Positions 39,201-44,100 of a DNA stretch of 64,000 nucleotides are shown one piece after another; the stretch's first letter is position 1; each line of letters begins with the position of its first letter. This DNA comes from Symbiodinium natans (taxonomy: Eukaryota; Sar; Dinophyceae; Suessiales; Symbiodiniaceae), in the NCBI GenBank assembly GCA_905221605.1, contig CAJNDS010002067.1:144501-208500 (forward strand), in the 5' to 3' direction. Below the pieces are notes generated by a model that saw nothing but the letters and a program-made list of their open reading frames with translations, ran no database searches and had not been told where the DNA came from. Made by a program: the position numbers and the translations under genes.

Positions 39201-41181
39201 CCAATTTCCGTGTTGGACTGGTGGAGACGTAAGCCTGCAGAACCCCCTTAGAATCCCAAAGACCTAGAGTCTAATCCAACCGATAGCCTCTGGAAGCAAC
39301 TTTGGCTATCGTTGCCTAAACCCAATAAACCCTAAACCCAACTTCCAGGTAAACTGCTGGCAAGGCGCTTTCCAATGCTGAGGCCAGTTCGCCTGAGCAT
39401 CGAGGAGGGCTATGAAGGCCCCAACATGCAAAGCCCCATCTTGTTTTAATCATTGTATCTGTATGTCCTGAAATCAGTATAGCATATTCTGGCATTATTT
39501 CATGAGACGATTATTTTGTATATTGTTGTACTCTACGATTGTACTTAAAACATGCTATGTAAGTAGTATATGATATCGTAACACATCATATTCTACCCCC
39601 CCCCCCCCCCCGCCCCCCCCACCCCCCCCCCCCCCCCCCCACCCTCCCCCCCACCCCCCCCCCCCCCCCACCGAAAGCCTTGAAGCCCGCTGCCACCCGA
39701 GGCCACGGCGAGTGGTCATCCGCGGGCGCTCGTCGGAGCCGACCGTCGACTCCCTGAGGCCTCCCGGAGGAGTGAAGTCATTGCGACGTCTGTGGGGTTT
39801 AGGGTTTAGGGTTTAGGGTTTAGGGTTTAGGGTTTAGGGTTTAGGGTTTAGGGTTTAGGGTTTAGGGTTTAGGGTTTGGGGTTTGGGGTTTGGGGTTTGG
39901 GGTTTGGGGTTTGGGGTCTAGAGTCCAGGGCTGAGGGTTTGAAACAGATTTTTGTCTCCACGCATTTACTAGTTGGCCCAGATCTAGTAGTTGAAAAGAT
40001 ACGGCTTCCCGAACCCCCCCCCCCCCCAAGGGTTCGGTCGGCTTAGTGAGTGTTCAGGGTTGAGGGCTTTGGGTTTGGGATTCCCAAGTCCGCATGGACC
40101 TCGGAGCCCTGGTTTCATTCAACCTCCCCCCGTCGCCCCACTCGGAGCATTCTCACCACACTTATGACTGAACTACGTATACTGAACGCAAGAGGAGGCT
40201 TTTTGAAAGGTGAACTATGTATACTGACGCAAGAGGAGGCTTTTTGAAAGGGGAAGGGGGAGGGGGGTGAGGAAGATTTCTCTTGTAGGTCGGGTTCTCG
40301 TTAGGGATAGGGCTTCGGGGTCTCGGGTCCGAATTTTGTTCAAAAGTTTAGGGTTTAGGGTTCTAGTTGGGTTTAGGGTTCAGGGTTCTAGTTGGGTTTG
40401 GGGTTTAGGGTGCTAGTTGGGTTTTGGGGTTTAGGGTGATGGCGTAGTTGGGCGTAAGGAGGCTGCGCTTCTCTTCCCGGCCTGGCTTGACTTCATGTTC
40501 GGGAGACGCAGCGAAACACACTTGCCTCGGCCGCTCCACCAAACCCACCTGAGCCCTGAACCGCCCTGAACCAACCTGAAACCTCCCTAAACCCTAAACC
40601 CTAAACCTTAAACCCTAAACCCTAAGTCTAAAGCTACAGTCTATATTTCCTCGCTACAAGCCCTCGGGGACTGGGGCCGCTTCGACATCTTGACCGCCGC
40701 TGCGTCAGAGTCCTGGAAGCCCCCGGGAAGTGCCCAAAGAGCCCAATACCCCTTAACTAAGGAATATTCCGTAGATTATATAGAGATCCTGAATACGATG
40801 TAAGCTATATTCCTGAATTAAGGGGTTTGGGGCTCTTTGGGTGCTGGCAAAGAAGAGCCGCATCGTGAGTCTGAAGAGGCCGTGAAGGCTCATGCAGATG
40901 TGGGTTTAGGGTTTAGGGGTTTGGGGGCTTAGGGGTTTAGGGGGTTGAGGGGTTTAGGGGTTTAGGGGTTTAAGGGTTTAGGGGTTTAGGGGTTCAGGGG
41001 TTCAGGGGTTTAGGGGTTTAGGGGTTTAGGGGTTTAGGGGCTTAGGGGTTTAGGGGCTTAGGGGTTTAGGGTATAGGAAGACTCATGCAAATGCTGGGCA
41101 GCGCATGATGAGCGATGCCCGGAACGGCCTTCTGCTCAGTGAGCAGATCTTGAGCGATGTCCTCAATGACCTCGGCCACGG
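21216..41181 (-). CDS. Unrecognised multi-exon gene spanning the retrotransposon
   Basis: Right of the element: exons 41129-41181 (VAEVIEDIAQDLLTEQK), 40662-40712 (DSDAAAVKMSKRPQSPR), 40444-40533 (including AASPEHEVKPGREEKRS), 38077-38143 (SNMNSEALAKLHRMQQELW), 37832-37861 (AVQPRRELSP), 37729-37749 (EISKKEK), 37446-37481 (AIGEISSRVRGK), possibly 39369-39392 and 37197-37256, and an exon from 37041 (EAGKSSSPAL...). Left of it: 21443-21540 (YPNNLPYIGRLPRKRPKAQA...) and the terminal exon 21216-21265 (EEYAEDVPEEEQPVS then TAG), which join in phase. The 21443-21540 exon begins with an AG acceptor in mid-codon, so its upstream exon must lie beyond the element. The 37041 exon also reaches a TAG at 36973, so two genes cannot be excluded; in that case the left exons have lost their 5' part. 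Function unknown; the C-terminus is acidic. Confidence 0.5.
21608..21720 (-). repeat. 3' LTR (113 bp)
   Basis: Direct repeat of 36443-36556 with seven substitutions and a one-base gap. Its outer flank is GGGTTCAGGGTTTATAT, again telomere-like sequence. Confidence 0.93.
21721..21730 (-). promoter_or_regulatory. Polypurine tract before 3' LTR
   Basis: On the minus strand GCGCGGGGGG abuts the TG that opens the 3' LTR. A purine run at this place is the expected plus-strand primer of LTR retrotransposons. It is short and interrupted by C. Confidence 0.6.
21975..24590 (-). CDS. C-terminal lobe of Tpt1/KptA-like RNA 2'-phosphotransferase with zinc ribbon
   Basis: 871 codons, -1 frame relative to the SGNH ORF, overlapping it by 178 nt. 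The apparent start is GTG, and the frame is open upstream to about 24632, so this is most likely the continuation of the preceding gene after a frameshift, not a separate gene. Residues ~24-120 resemble the second lobe of Tpt1/KptA: GYHSTYFRHFRSIVESGI (usual H-G-T then I-x2-G-L), an Arg-rich turn SRRRFY, then IEFVVDLQMAALDGVRIFE and a GAV motif. Tpt1 removes an internal 2'-phosphate from spliced RNA using NAD+. A zinc-ribbon-like pair C270-x2-C273 / C285-x2-C288 follows; ~560-770 is Pro/Ser-rich and disordered; the C-terminal ~100 residues are Trp-rich and unrecognised. Role in the element is unknown. Confidence 0.78.
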   Translation of the reverse strand: METQSTRIQEAGFTHSTFHTMPKMGYHSTYFRHFRSIVESGIIPGGMSRDGSRRRFYAMMSQKPAWERDCMEGVRPDAEIEFVVDLQMAALDGVRIFETAAGAVQTPDWLSNRYLVYAYRRSSNEPIWINRAYEHARLRIDKAVKEFAAHRNVLPVFDNDPYRCMTDGAATSFLDYLKIPPEENFTEWAPLAADAYTPFQLHYEPNWDYGGQPVRIPEGHPLYPALHNACWGMRALVLPTQTALTVDRKLRGDPRFFRHQQCVAFPNFNCPFCDCNDLIDGLTKCLKCEERLTLPTDLAKMAQPFEARDDATRRGRPMNIFEIQPSIGLNSNRDHRNPRRVDDTTVDRRKSSSGATLKAKINKSLSRAKERTGGDITLGAILAESPMDAFNWISQGFSFTSLNQITRFADIRLPNPGMAGGKYAEGTDAYHNVDGRLAYIWCSDDDYVNILTDCFISFQDRFYTVLEMAVIMFAVHRTTTDRFYLMTNTPGERWYPNGRTMAGILGELINLIRRDLPHSAKRGEVAPPLQMTQDIHVPEGFSSLGDRQLAQLLQFTRFRTRNIRSTIQDRVDRLRRDRASSAPSDRTPPWVQQPQSSRGRSNTPGTREGRPAESRSRDRQSPWKSPPADATSPPPKAPLQVKAPPVMQLTSKRPPPPAPLTRSSSPAARPPSTAVKSKPRPPQLPSSYISDADWDAMANDRPFAEERPAARQRVVSPGQSRHAEAAAPTGLSRPAKATAPAPIDTEAAPRPMVVEPATPPTREQVAMNRGMQIIYETLGRVVSWGQVIGGTDIDHARDRDVNWPTWVGYMWAVMRALDIPGMSVDNALYAIPVHGTVDTFQIMGPDHVKSYLRGWHNWRWDYATDAWKRDY
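24413..26911 (-). CDS. SGNH/GDSL hydrolase-like protein plus N-terminal lobe of Tpt1/KptA
   Basis: Open for 832 codons, in the +1 frame relative to pol; the first ~85 codons overlap pol, so the likely start is the ATG at 26656 (M86), 41 nt before the pol stop. Residues ~188-400 carry the SGNH signature: G196-D-S198, G270-N271-D272 and D380-x2-H383, matching blocks I, III and V of GDSL esterases/acylhydrolases. An acidic linker follows (~470-640). Residues ~660-755 match the N-terminal lobe of RNA 2'-phosphotransferase Tpt1/KptA: a LSRRMTWLLRG helix, KERFEF, and R745-A-I-Q-G-H-S751. The canonical L-R-H reads L-R-G, so one catalytic residue seems lost. The frame then runs off; the rest of the domain continues in the next ORF. 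SGNH domains occur in some LINE ORF1 proteins; I know of none in Copia elements. Confidence 0.82.
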   Translation of the reverse strand: MQLRFSAQRSVLLASKKCRPPLLMRIAWLTPWLDFHHQRGGMTQCAISGSPRRLTVPMTCFFVSSLCNSGSISGRGIQVCRGPQSMRWYRIYGVRAYSTDDVPSKTVHDSSLAGWTQTMLDLIFDMAVVGWGPRAQSAFDVSKPYDLCYRVTEMEHGLSDRPLHTDVVQLLGGFYTPAFERIPPPPTMKSQVLIIGDSSLALCTHKGGRAINKMTFQGPLRDVLSHDPRVTEVNVMMEWGKDLTLLTQIVEDFLRIHHPDGLDIFISWAGNDVHGPYGYQGYTWHLVSPWIKQTEEQIRRAEHWPVKQLAKVETALRKVVALAGHECVRSLTVVAGTVAQAYGLDWEYDREMKKHTDYLVANGVRVVDPYALLYGTVRYDKYHMVATQDNFQAATDWWRALVSTTLTGRQIFMMREDFLANQRSQIFNNHFHLAQPEMSLTVPPCTDMVRPRIEDFAWRAPTSRDQSEEIIVAQNVVRKATNPSDEDHPDMGAVPITEDDRAYLNPDGSGGDDDEVILFDANNPRVRRLMEALDSVEGQLDDEQAVEIEKERGIDTIVINDPDDPDIACEPLLPINEPDSSVEEILHQTRERVRQDKTLIDLSEDVTDLGNKVLPAPSRAAPPKAMPARAPPGRDGPTIDESAAYWCVGSEMPVIQIRRYLSPNALETLSRRMTWLLRGFSKKCAHAPHLEFDGNGTTSFPAFFEALGQIWNGLRMEQIFQVCESSEKERFEFLIHPGGRILRCRAIQGHSGALMTENSDPMLVNRRSFHLVDGWRPSLREYRRLASRTALSIRCQRWGTTPPTFVTSGASSRAVSSQEECRETGVVADFTP
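26613..33941 (-). CDS. pol: Pol polyprotein: protease, 2OG-oxygenase-like, integrase, RT, RNase H, methyltransferase-like
   Basis: 2442 codons in the -1 frame relative to gag; the frame is open from about 34022. The apparent start is GTG and the first in-frame ATG is at codon 93, so expression by -1 frameshift from gag is likely. Order: aspartic protease (D152-T-G); 2OG/Fe(II) oxygenase-like region ~335-485 (H393-x-D395, H462, R471); integrase zinc site H642/H646/C653/C656 and DDE core D686, D748, E779; reverse transcriptase ~1215-1460 with D1328 and Y1418-V-D-D; RNase H D1752, E1798, D1992, D2044 with an unusually long segment (~1812-1985) between E and D; a methyltransferase-like domain ~2097-2290 (E2101-V-C-C-G and S-L-P2162-C-T-G-G-S). 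The core catalytic residues are intact. The last ~140 residues are unassigned. The product would copy the RNA into DNA and integrate it; the two accessory domains may act on DNA bases. Confidence 0.95.
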   Translation of the reverse strand: MCLLSALVAGSATQADAFSLRKEWTDQITNCTYPYSLALPAVNFSSEVDYLNIPVSDPNARFTPISPTNRKHRGEKPLDFVPETRADSIREAQMSAKMLKASISTKDDVPACRWECDSEIGCNHCIPKGLRMSCPAKTKGSSKMLNLEWIGDTGSAQDLIAERDLQHLKAYESEQPINIMTANGPSSADKQCDVDVPSIAISAKPYVLPDTPSVLSIGQRCMEQGFDFIWRACTRPYLKTPEGERVFLDVRDNVPFLKSWKEGTACPARESKSDEIQSVARGEMPDRSSEEIALQLLEKHDFSERSCVDLLRTVNFGAGRSRRKALGEKHGNSKEKYVILGAFAHGGFHGVTKRTGRRVNTIKYLIAFLRKRGAELESCSSLCINQNSPIKVHKDVNNHKDHLNVTIAVGEFSNGGLWIHDPNAMKTDKNYLEVKDSVGTKLPGMVHDSHNKIVVFDPKTSHSVRPWKGERWSITAYTCRSVYQLDNQDVAKLRGCGFVIPHKRVPIAPASADDPDERTLRELMEEDTPVRPLPDRTKPTVKLKAKPKPEPKAKSEPRDGVRDFGLLRSEGAARVRAILDGSRPAPPSDEVRAEPDIGPPAPAAADAPDGEAASSDDPEAPERRARRRSKEALIKESTTREHLMTHVPKNPYCQICQRAKMYKPPSYKKETSTIEAEVFGDHVTADHLILHRDKQTVIEDSRLALVVKDVATCFMYAYPAALKSEDECLVALQHFASAKDNVETFYSDKSRELEAAAKTLGWRHELSKAYIHQSNAVAERAVRATTEGTRTNLIQAGISQVYWPFALEHACTAYNISNPGGKEYTPWFKRFGVAFPEEPLPFGCRIDVWVGPKAQRKGRDRFEPTSEPAIFMGYKFQPGMKWRKEVFAIHLKQLNKHDFHECLKPVIASQYKLTDGKIVFPMRERYERVQAGLASDATEGPVSQSLTNQDAEAADEQPPAPADREVEPPKKVLDPKTGKEIDLPEGGRYYDSGGTLGRKYGGTRGSKKPESIPSYLWVNMSKKQKEKAIVDEAREQALRDMETPTEGSAGSSSAAAAAAPAASKDHWEVRLNECKLIRYHYVPRREMFSPDITDCPIELSRISKQRSTTIIPVGGVDVIHEDDDWKNVRKRNKKTSFKWIGKTEFILDRIHSPAPDGDGKDAFPAMPTVPHEPEHREKISSNLPVSEDEVRELFALVARPVGRREILEDPKAQAALDVEWNKLMVKKAWDMGSVREWKDVSDEAIKKGKKVHVGKVFEICVEKGSELPKGDPQRKFKGRTVFQGNNVKDENSDQALFSELGSSPATMEAGKALDAYGHAPGNDCQQADGKQAYTQTTLKGKETWVRLPPDRWPSEWKGKYKDPVVRLTLALYGHPDSGGFWELRCEKMLGEVGFQLVFPAAWPSVFFHPQLRLLLAVYVDDFKMAGPKANMQKGWELISSKIDMDSPSPIGRYLGCEHISKSTNLKHSDHPFAHVFDKNVRDPAAKETAAAVVRADYTEFHPEEGVLVRHHVQPRRALYALPASEAKLCAVGQHRLTEVRSIDDDELIEQSWDHPSGRGKRSKLWVGATYLLSDKHDHASALAAVKKIRDKNEAKKEARKKAFFDVNQLSDNKGCMTKGVKEVVYDMSSFLQQAIDKYKKLAGPQFQHLRKVATPFHDDKIARPVGTEAEPRGQLAPIASRILMKLLFAARMARYDLLRAVQGLASRVTKWSVECDKALHRLMCYVASTLEYRMRGFIGDDISTCKLWLFADSDHAGEHDSKSTSGGFLALVGPNTYFPLAAFSKKQTSIALSSTEAEVVCANVSLRALGLPSSALWSVLQNAGGDSSTKPKHTPRKGDVPNKLLSNHPDSLIQGVTYLGTSHLIDGRVVELLTNLSSLPEPVEMNTHPLRDVWVKLKGTWVQVEEAVAWEELKRRDRPVDPKAEACVIVYRRSTMDYRRHADAEAFMHREIEGIRNTGGRSSEELAPKGSDKDIGLVVTVPHSIQPVVLEDNQATIRILESGKSPAFRHADKTQRINLGWISEQFRRKHYDIAYISTLLQAADILTKPFTNAEKWSRALALMAISPLKLDVRKSGAAATTPGSTLLTQRSPPLHKRLIIEVCCGDDSLIGNLAINKYKDCKVVRITESMNLNDPKTRREVLSIAKEAHKDGLRILVWASLPCTGGSQWARLNLAVDKNRSAVFEARRKFTKLWASFVDLSHGLDRLLVDYAIEWPKDCEYWKWTRIVKWIEGKPIRKAHFDGCRFGLRNEKGESVKKPWTIATTLDSLYVAFRDKCCTGGHVHGKCNRSSEEYCLRMVDLIHKAFQENMSRTPCTYVAAPAIKLPSNPRLESPPCLSEGMASRAVEILSAEERAARLQEMSAAATDADRLADALAGLSSPAWWNDAVRNFREPTEADSPDDLFLRVIPVQQWLDLRKGYPSVPWTTIYEVVPDLRRQGLQH
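33815..36400 (-). CDS. gag: Gag polyprotein with two CCCH zinc fingers
   Basis: 861 aa from a true ATG 42 nt inside the 5' LTR. Residues ~150-315 are predicted coiled coil (heptad-like, rich in E, L, A). Residues 364-408 are a striking low-complexity block of Asp, then Lys, then Ser runs. Residues ~450-650 are a helical capsid-like region (FPQPESYRNWRIRVRDAV onward) of the sort found in Copia gag. Nucleic-acid binding is provided by two CCCH fingers, C681-x8-C690-x5-C696-x3-H700 and C730-x7-C738-x5-C744-x3-H748, instead of the usual CCHC knuckle. A Lys/Ser-rich tail and a hydrophobic stretch (LQAVSLLLCVSSVLLLL) follow, but this tail overlaps the pol frame and may be read only when no frameshift occurs. 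Role inferred: particle formation and RNA packaging. The +1 frame holds a 356-aa shadow ORF, ignored. Confidence 0.9.
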   Translation of the reverse strand: MEGQSPGNAAAIPVPVEDETMSLLSNPVVGEPTAVSTNPPRDGEVMPLSQENLAMLAAQNDPRIMHVGAVSEQRLATGNVPGLGSMNSWNMVPGLSTPAYSPTERAPSVFSPMFNAQNIDRRQLQVNQIDARQLALSQVDIHVNADTGPAVAMAAEARHREIVGAIGEAHGEEINILSSQATSKVAQLRHEYTVLQNNLKQLESEAATKSSNDQGIIDQHSAALARARTEAIGLHKRLCEAEAYADAEYSKLERLSHNVQSEYAIHNARLSEQVESMKVEFNAMLGRFNSEAEHRSALTSENSDLRAKLLQAQEMLQKAASQTDSPHHREPEGNPGPSGPPPGLPQVHRLDTPPGQGKGKPGDPDDDDDDDDDGDKKKKKDDKKKKKKKKKKKKRDSSSSSDSSSSSAISPKEMKRFFKKMMKGGSNDKDADKAESSDKAPKTKEAEKVLVPKFPQPESYRNWRIRVRDAVVAASDKPDKAFEWLSRVWEADMKEETLRDPEGFTTLDAKILSALSNILEGDFARQVDTFKETEANAGRPVRGRQILFRIHNYFATNAQHGAVYDMEDLLSVTLLNENLLTFMRNWDTVLSGIPKTPEASFLEPLFHRQVKKVKALSHDINIYERALEGSKERSYSFLYDAANAHLNRKRLERNRERMARQTGSPAVPTAPAPKRVPKGFCISWVRNGSCTKGDQCKYKHQTPVKGRGRSATPASSRASSASPGGKPKICKFYKQGRCDRGENCNFLHTGKPGAAAPSETSGKGSKGKGKKKDRKKKKDRKSSRSSSKGSKGSRNSKEVKAPRTRRAQAERSLQAVSLLLCVSSVLLLLVRPPKPMLSPSGRSGRTRSPIARIPIVWRYQR
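36412..36442 (-). promoter_or_regulatory. Putative primer-binding site, half-tRNA type
   Basis: Directly inside the 5' LTR the minus strand reads GGTTATCAGCCGTAGACTC. Its complement looks like the 5' half of a tRNA: D-arm-like GTTAGAG, then stem TACGG, seven-base loop CTGATAA, then CC. Drosophila copia is known to prime from a 5'-half initiator tRNA cut near position 39, giving a PBS that starts GGTTAT. The loop would give anticodon GAU; a one-base difference from the CTCATAA loop of methionine tRNAs is an alternative. The match to a real tRNA is inferred. Confidence 0.5.
36443..36556 (-). repeat. 5' LTR (114 bp)
   Basis: On the minus strand it starts TGTCGATGC and ends GGTAACA; homology with the other LTR runs three bases further (ATA). 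Outside it the sequence is a (TTTAGGG)n array from 36557. It is very short for a promoter-bearing LTR. It contains CCCTAAA once, and on the minus strand TTGGCTCAAG, identical to the last ten bases of the dinoflagellate spliced leader as I know it. Confidence 0.93.
36557..36639 (+). repeat. (TTTAGGG)n array abutting the retrotransposon
   Basis: About 12 units begin at the base after the 5' LTR. A shorter TTTAGGG/TTCAGGG run (21555-21604) abuts the 3' LTR. Confidence 0.95.
36731..36816. repeat. 86-bp near-perfect palindrome
   Basis: Two 42-bp arms (TCCACAACCCATCGCC... and its reverse complement) meet at a 1-2 nt loop; there is one single-base gap. It lies 175 bp outside the 5' LTR, in the presumed intron. 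Confidence 0.85.
38599..38672 (-). repeat. (CCCTAAA)n array
   Basis: About 10 perfect units in inverted orientation to the mixed TTTAGGG/TTAGGGG block at 38155-38515. Confidence 0.95.
39594..39671. repeat. Poly-C tract
   Basis: About 75 bp of C with few A/G/T. Similar C- or G-rich tracts: 15283-15358, 18594-18710, 48332-48357. No gene in any of them. Confidence 0.9.
39794..39918 (+). repeat. (TTTAGGG)n/(TTTGGGG)n array
   Basis: About 11 TTTAGGG units followed by six TTTGGGG units, a compound change of unit. Confidence 0.95.
40729..40844. mobile_element. MITE, CCCAAAGAGCCC family, copy 1
   Basis: About 40-bp imperfect terminal inverted repeats, AGTGCCCAAAGAGCCCAA at the left and its complement at the right, both followed by CCCCTTAA and GGAATAT. 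Second copy at 49370-49500. Confidence 0.6.
40905..41076 (+). repeat. 8-bp (TTTAGGGG)n variant array
   Basis: About 20 units of TTTAGGGG with TTCAGGGG and CTTAGGGG variants; another at 42880-42994. Confidence 0.9.
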
Positions 41182-41880
41182 CTGTCAGACAAGGTTCATG
41201 CATGCTGCATGGGACAGGCATCTACACAATGGCCACAGCCCCGCACCAGCAAGCTCGAATGGTATCGTCAAAAGTGTGATCATTGCCTTTAAACGCTAAG
41301 AGTCCGAGTGCTGAGGGCAAACATGGGTGTGGTTGGGCAGATTGCAGCTTGAGCGGAGAAACCTGCTCCCTCTTCCCAGGCTCACAACCCCTTTCAACCA
41401 GCCTTGACGAAGAAGAAACACCCACGATCCCACATGACTGTACGGACCGAGGCCCCAAAATCCAAAAAGGTCCGCTGAAGTCCCTGAGGCCCAAGAGCTT
41501 TCAAAAAAACGCAGCCCCAACCACCTAACAGCCCTACAGCCTCACACCCTGCATGCCCCCCCCCCAAAAAAAAAACACCCCTAAGCCCTCAACCAACAAA
41601 AAAGTCCGCTTGCCTCAACCCCGCAAGCCCTCCCGATTGCTTTAGGGTTTTTTTTTAAACTTTAAAAACCCATTTAGGGTTCTTTAAGCAGTTTTAAACG
41701 TTAAAAAAACCTAAGTCCGAATCTTCCGGGCCCGCGGCGGCAGCGAGAGCTCGTGGCTCGGCAGCCGCAGTCTGCAGGCCGAGGGGGTCCCCAAATCCCA
41801 CAAAGCCCAGCCCGAACTTCAGAATTCCTCCCGAAGAACAGCCTTCTTACACAAACAATATCAAAATACATATATCTATA

Positions 41881-41988
41881 TGGGTGGCTGTCAAAAAATT
41901 GATGATCCCTTTTTGGGGTACCCTAAATATTAGGTGCCGTATTATGATAGGGATCCCAAAAGGGACGCCCCTTTGTGACAACCACCCA
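41881..41988. mobile_element. 108-bp MITE with TGGGTGG ends
   Basis: Inverted ends TGGGTGGCTGTCA / TGACAACCACCCA with TA on both sides; inner inverted ATCCCTTTTTGGGG/CCCAAAAGGGA. A related inner motif occurs at 50992-51067. Confidence 0.6.
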
Positions 41989-42237
41989 TATATCTGGAAA
42001 GGCATCGTCCAGGGATCGGGGTTGGCTTCGGGACTTCGAACACGGTCTCGGGCGCTTGCTAAATTGACTATGTGTTTCCAGGCGAGGCCCAAGCATGTCC
42101 TGAAACCTTTGTTCCTTACTAATTTTGGTTCTACTGCTACTTCTTTCCTATGCTTGTTATATTCTTGTATTCTCAGAGTCTTCTTATTCTACGGCTATAC
42201 CATTAGTATTCTCTGCTACCAATAGATCCCAGACCCC

Positions 42238-44100
42238 TTAACTGGCATCATAAGAATCTTCCTGAACCTTGACCCCTACGATACGAGTTTGACACTTAGC
42301 AAGTCTCTGAGAAGTCTGACAGCAGATGGCAGCAAGGACGGTGGCTTCCGCAGACCCCAAGAGACCAGAGCCCTTAGACCTTGAGGGTTTGAGGGTCTGG
42401 GTGAGACCAACAACAAAGCCGTAAAGCCTCAAACCCAGAAGAACTCCACACACCAAGAACCCTGAAACCCTAAGACCCTGAAACCCTACAAAAAAACCCC
42501 AAAACCCTCATAAACCCTCAAGAACCCTCATAAACCCTCAAAGACCCTCAAAACCCTGAAAGCAGCAACAGCTGCGGCAGGAATCGCTAAAAGTTGGCAC
42601 CTTCAGGGCTTCGGCTTCCACGAGGGAGGCCTTCCAGGGAGCTGAGGGCTTCAGGGTCTTAGAGCTTCTGAGGGTTTGGAGGGTTTTAGGGTTGTGATAA
42701 GGGTTTTAGGGTTGATAAGGGTTTCTGCAGTTTCAGGGAGTTTAGGGTTTAGGGCTTTAGGGTTTATAGAGAGTTTCAGGGTGTAGGGCTGACGGCGTTT
42801 TGGGGTTTAGGGTTTCGGGGGTGAGGGTTTGGGGTTTTGGGGGGCTTGGTCGGAGACTGGCTCTCTTGATCTTTAGTGTTTAGGGGTTTAGGGGTTTAGG
42901 GGTTTAGGGGTTGAGGGGTTGAGGGGTTGAGGGGTTTAGGGGTTTAGGGGTTTAAGGTTTTAGGGGTTTAGGGGTTTAGGGGTCTGGGTTTTGGCTGGGG
43001 TTTTCTAAGTGCTCACGCGTTGAGGGTTGCAGGGTTGAGGGAGTAATGCGCAGGTTTTCGCGGCTTGAGGACATAGGGTTTAAGCTCGAAGGGCTCGGGA
43101 ACTTAGAGCTCTAGGGTTTCAGGGTTTACAGTAGGGGGTGAGGGTCAGGGTTTTGGGTTTGGACATCGGAGTTTAGGCAGCAGTCCCTGCCTTCAGGCGC
43201 GCGATCTCCAAGCGCAGCTCATTCTCTTTCTTGTCCAGCTCCTGGTCTCTCGGTTTTAGGCTCGGGGCTCCCACCTCTGGAGGCGCGCTGTCGGTCAGAA
43301 AAAACGAACCCCAACCCCAAACGCTCAATCGAGTTAACCACAAACCGCTAAAAGCCCTTCAGCCCTAAACCTGAAAAGCGCTTGAACCCCGAAAATTATG
43401 AGCATGATCATCGTTACCATGATCATATAGCATAACAATACCATCTATGCAATTCTACACTGGCATAGTAGCATGATAACAGAACATAACAATATAACAC
43501 CATAAAACAGCCGAATAATTCTTCTGATTGTCAACAGGCAGAAAAATTTAACGATAAGTAAGTGTAACTCAGGAAGTAGTCATGGCTATGATTGTATTTA
43601 GCAAACAACTTAAGACAATGACAGCAGCGATGAACACTATTCAAGTTGGGCCTGCGCGTGCAGTGCAGCCAGCTGGGAGAGCGCTTCATCGAAACCCAGG
43701 GCCTGGCTCAGGGTGTTGAGGGTGTTGAGGTCGGGGTTGAGGGCTGAGGGCTGAGGGTTGAGGGTTGAGGGTTGAGGGTTCAGGGTTGAGGGTTGAGGGT
43801 TGAGGGTTGAGGGTTCAGGGTTGAAGGTTTAGGGTTTCATCAGGGTTTAGGGTGAAGGTTGGGATCCGAAGGAAAATGGCGGATGGGGAATAGATGGTGA
43901 ATGGGGGTTTGAGGGGGTTTGAGGGGGTTCGGGGGCTCGGGTGTTGGGATTGTTGGGGGTGAAGGCCGCTGAGCATCGTTGGGTTTTTCTTCGCCTCTTT
44001 CGAGCGGTGTCAAAAACCCATGCCCGGATTTCTACGTGGAACTTTTCGGCTGACGCGTGCGCGCGCCAAGGCATTAGCTTCCGTAGCTTGGTTTCCAGGC
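42238..44100 (-). CDS. Second coiled-coil protein gene, 3' exons
   Basis: Exons 43652-43702 (ALGFDEALSQLAALHAQ), 43191-43241 (ELDKKENELRLEIARLK), 42601-42630 (ASLVEAEALK) and a terminal exon 42238-42372 starting GSGLLGSAEATV and ending EDSYDAS before TAA. All are phase 0 and flanked by AG and GC/GT. A longer upstream candidate, 43967-44100 (including AEKFHVEIRAWVFDTARKR), would join in phase and contains an ATG, but its left end is unsure and the 5' end of the gene may lie further up. Product unrecognised; the middle is heptad-like. The intron at 43242-43651 is mostly AT-rich unique sequence; others contain GAGGGTT and TTTAGGGG repeats. Confidence 0.6.
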
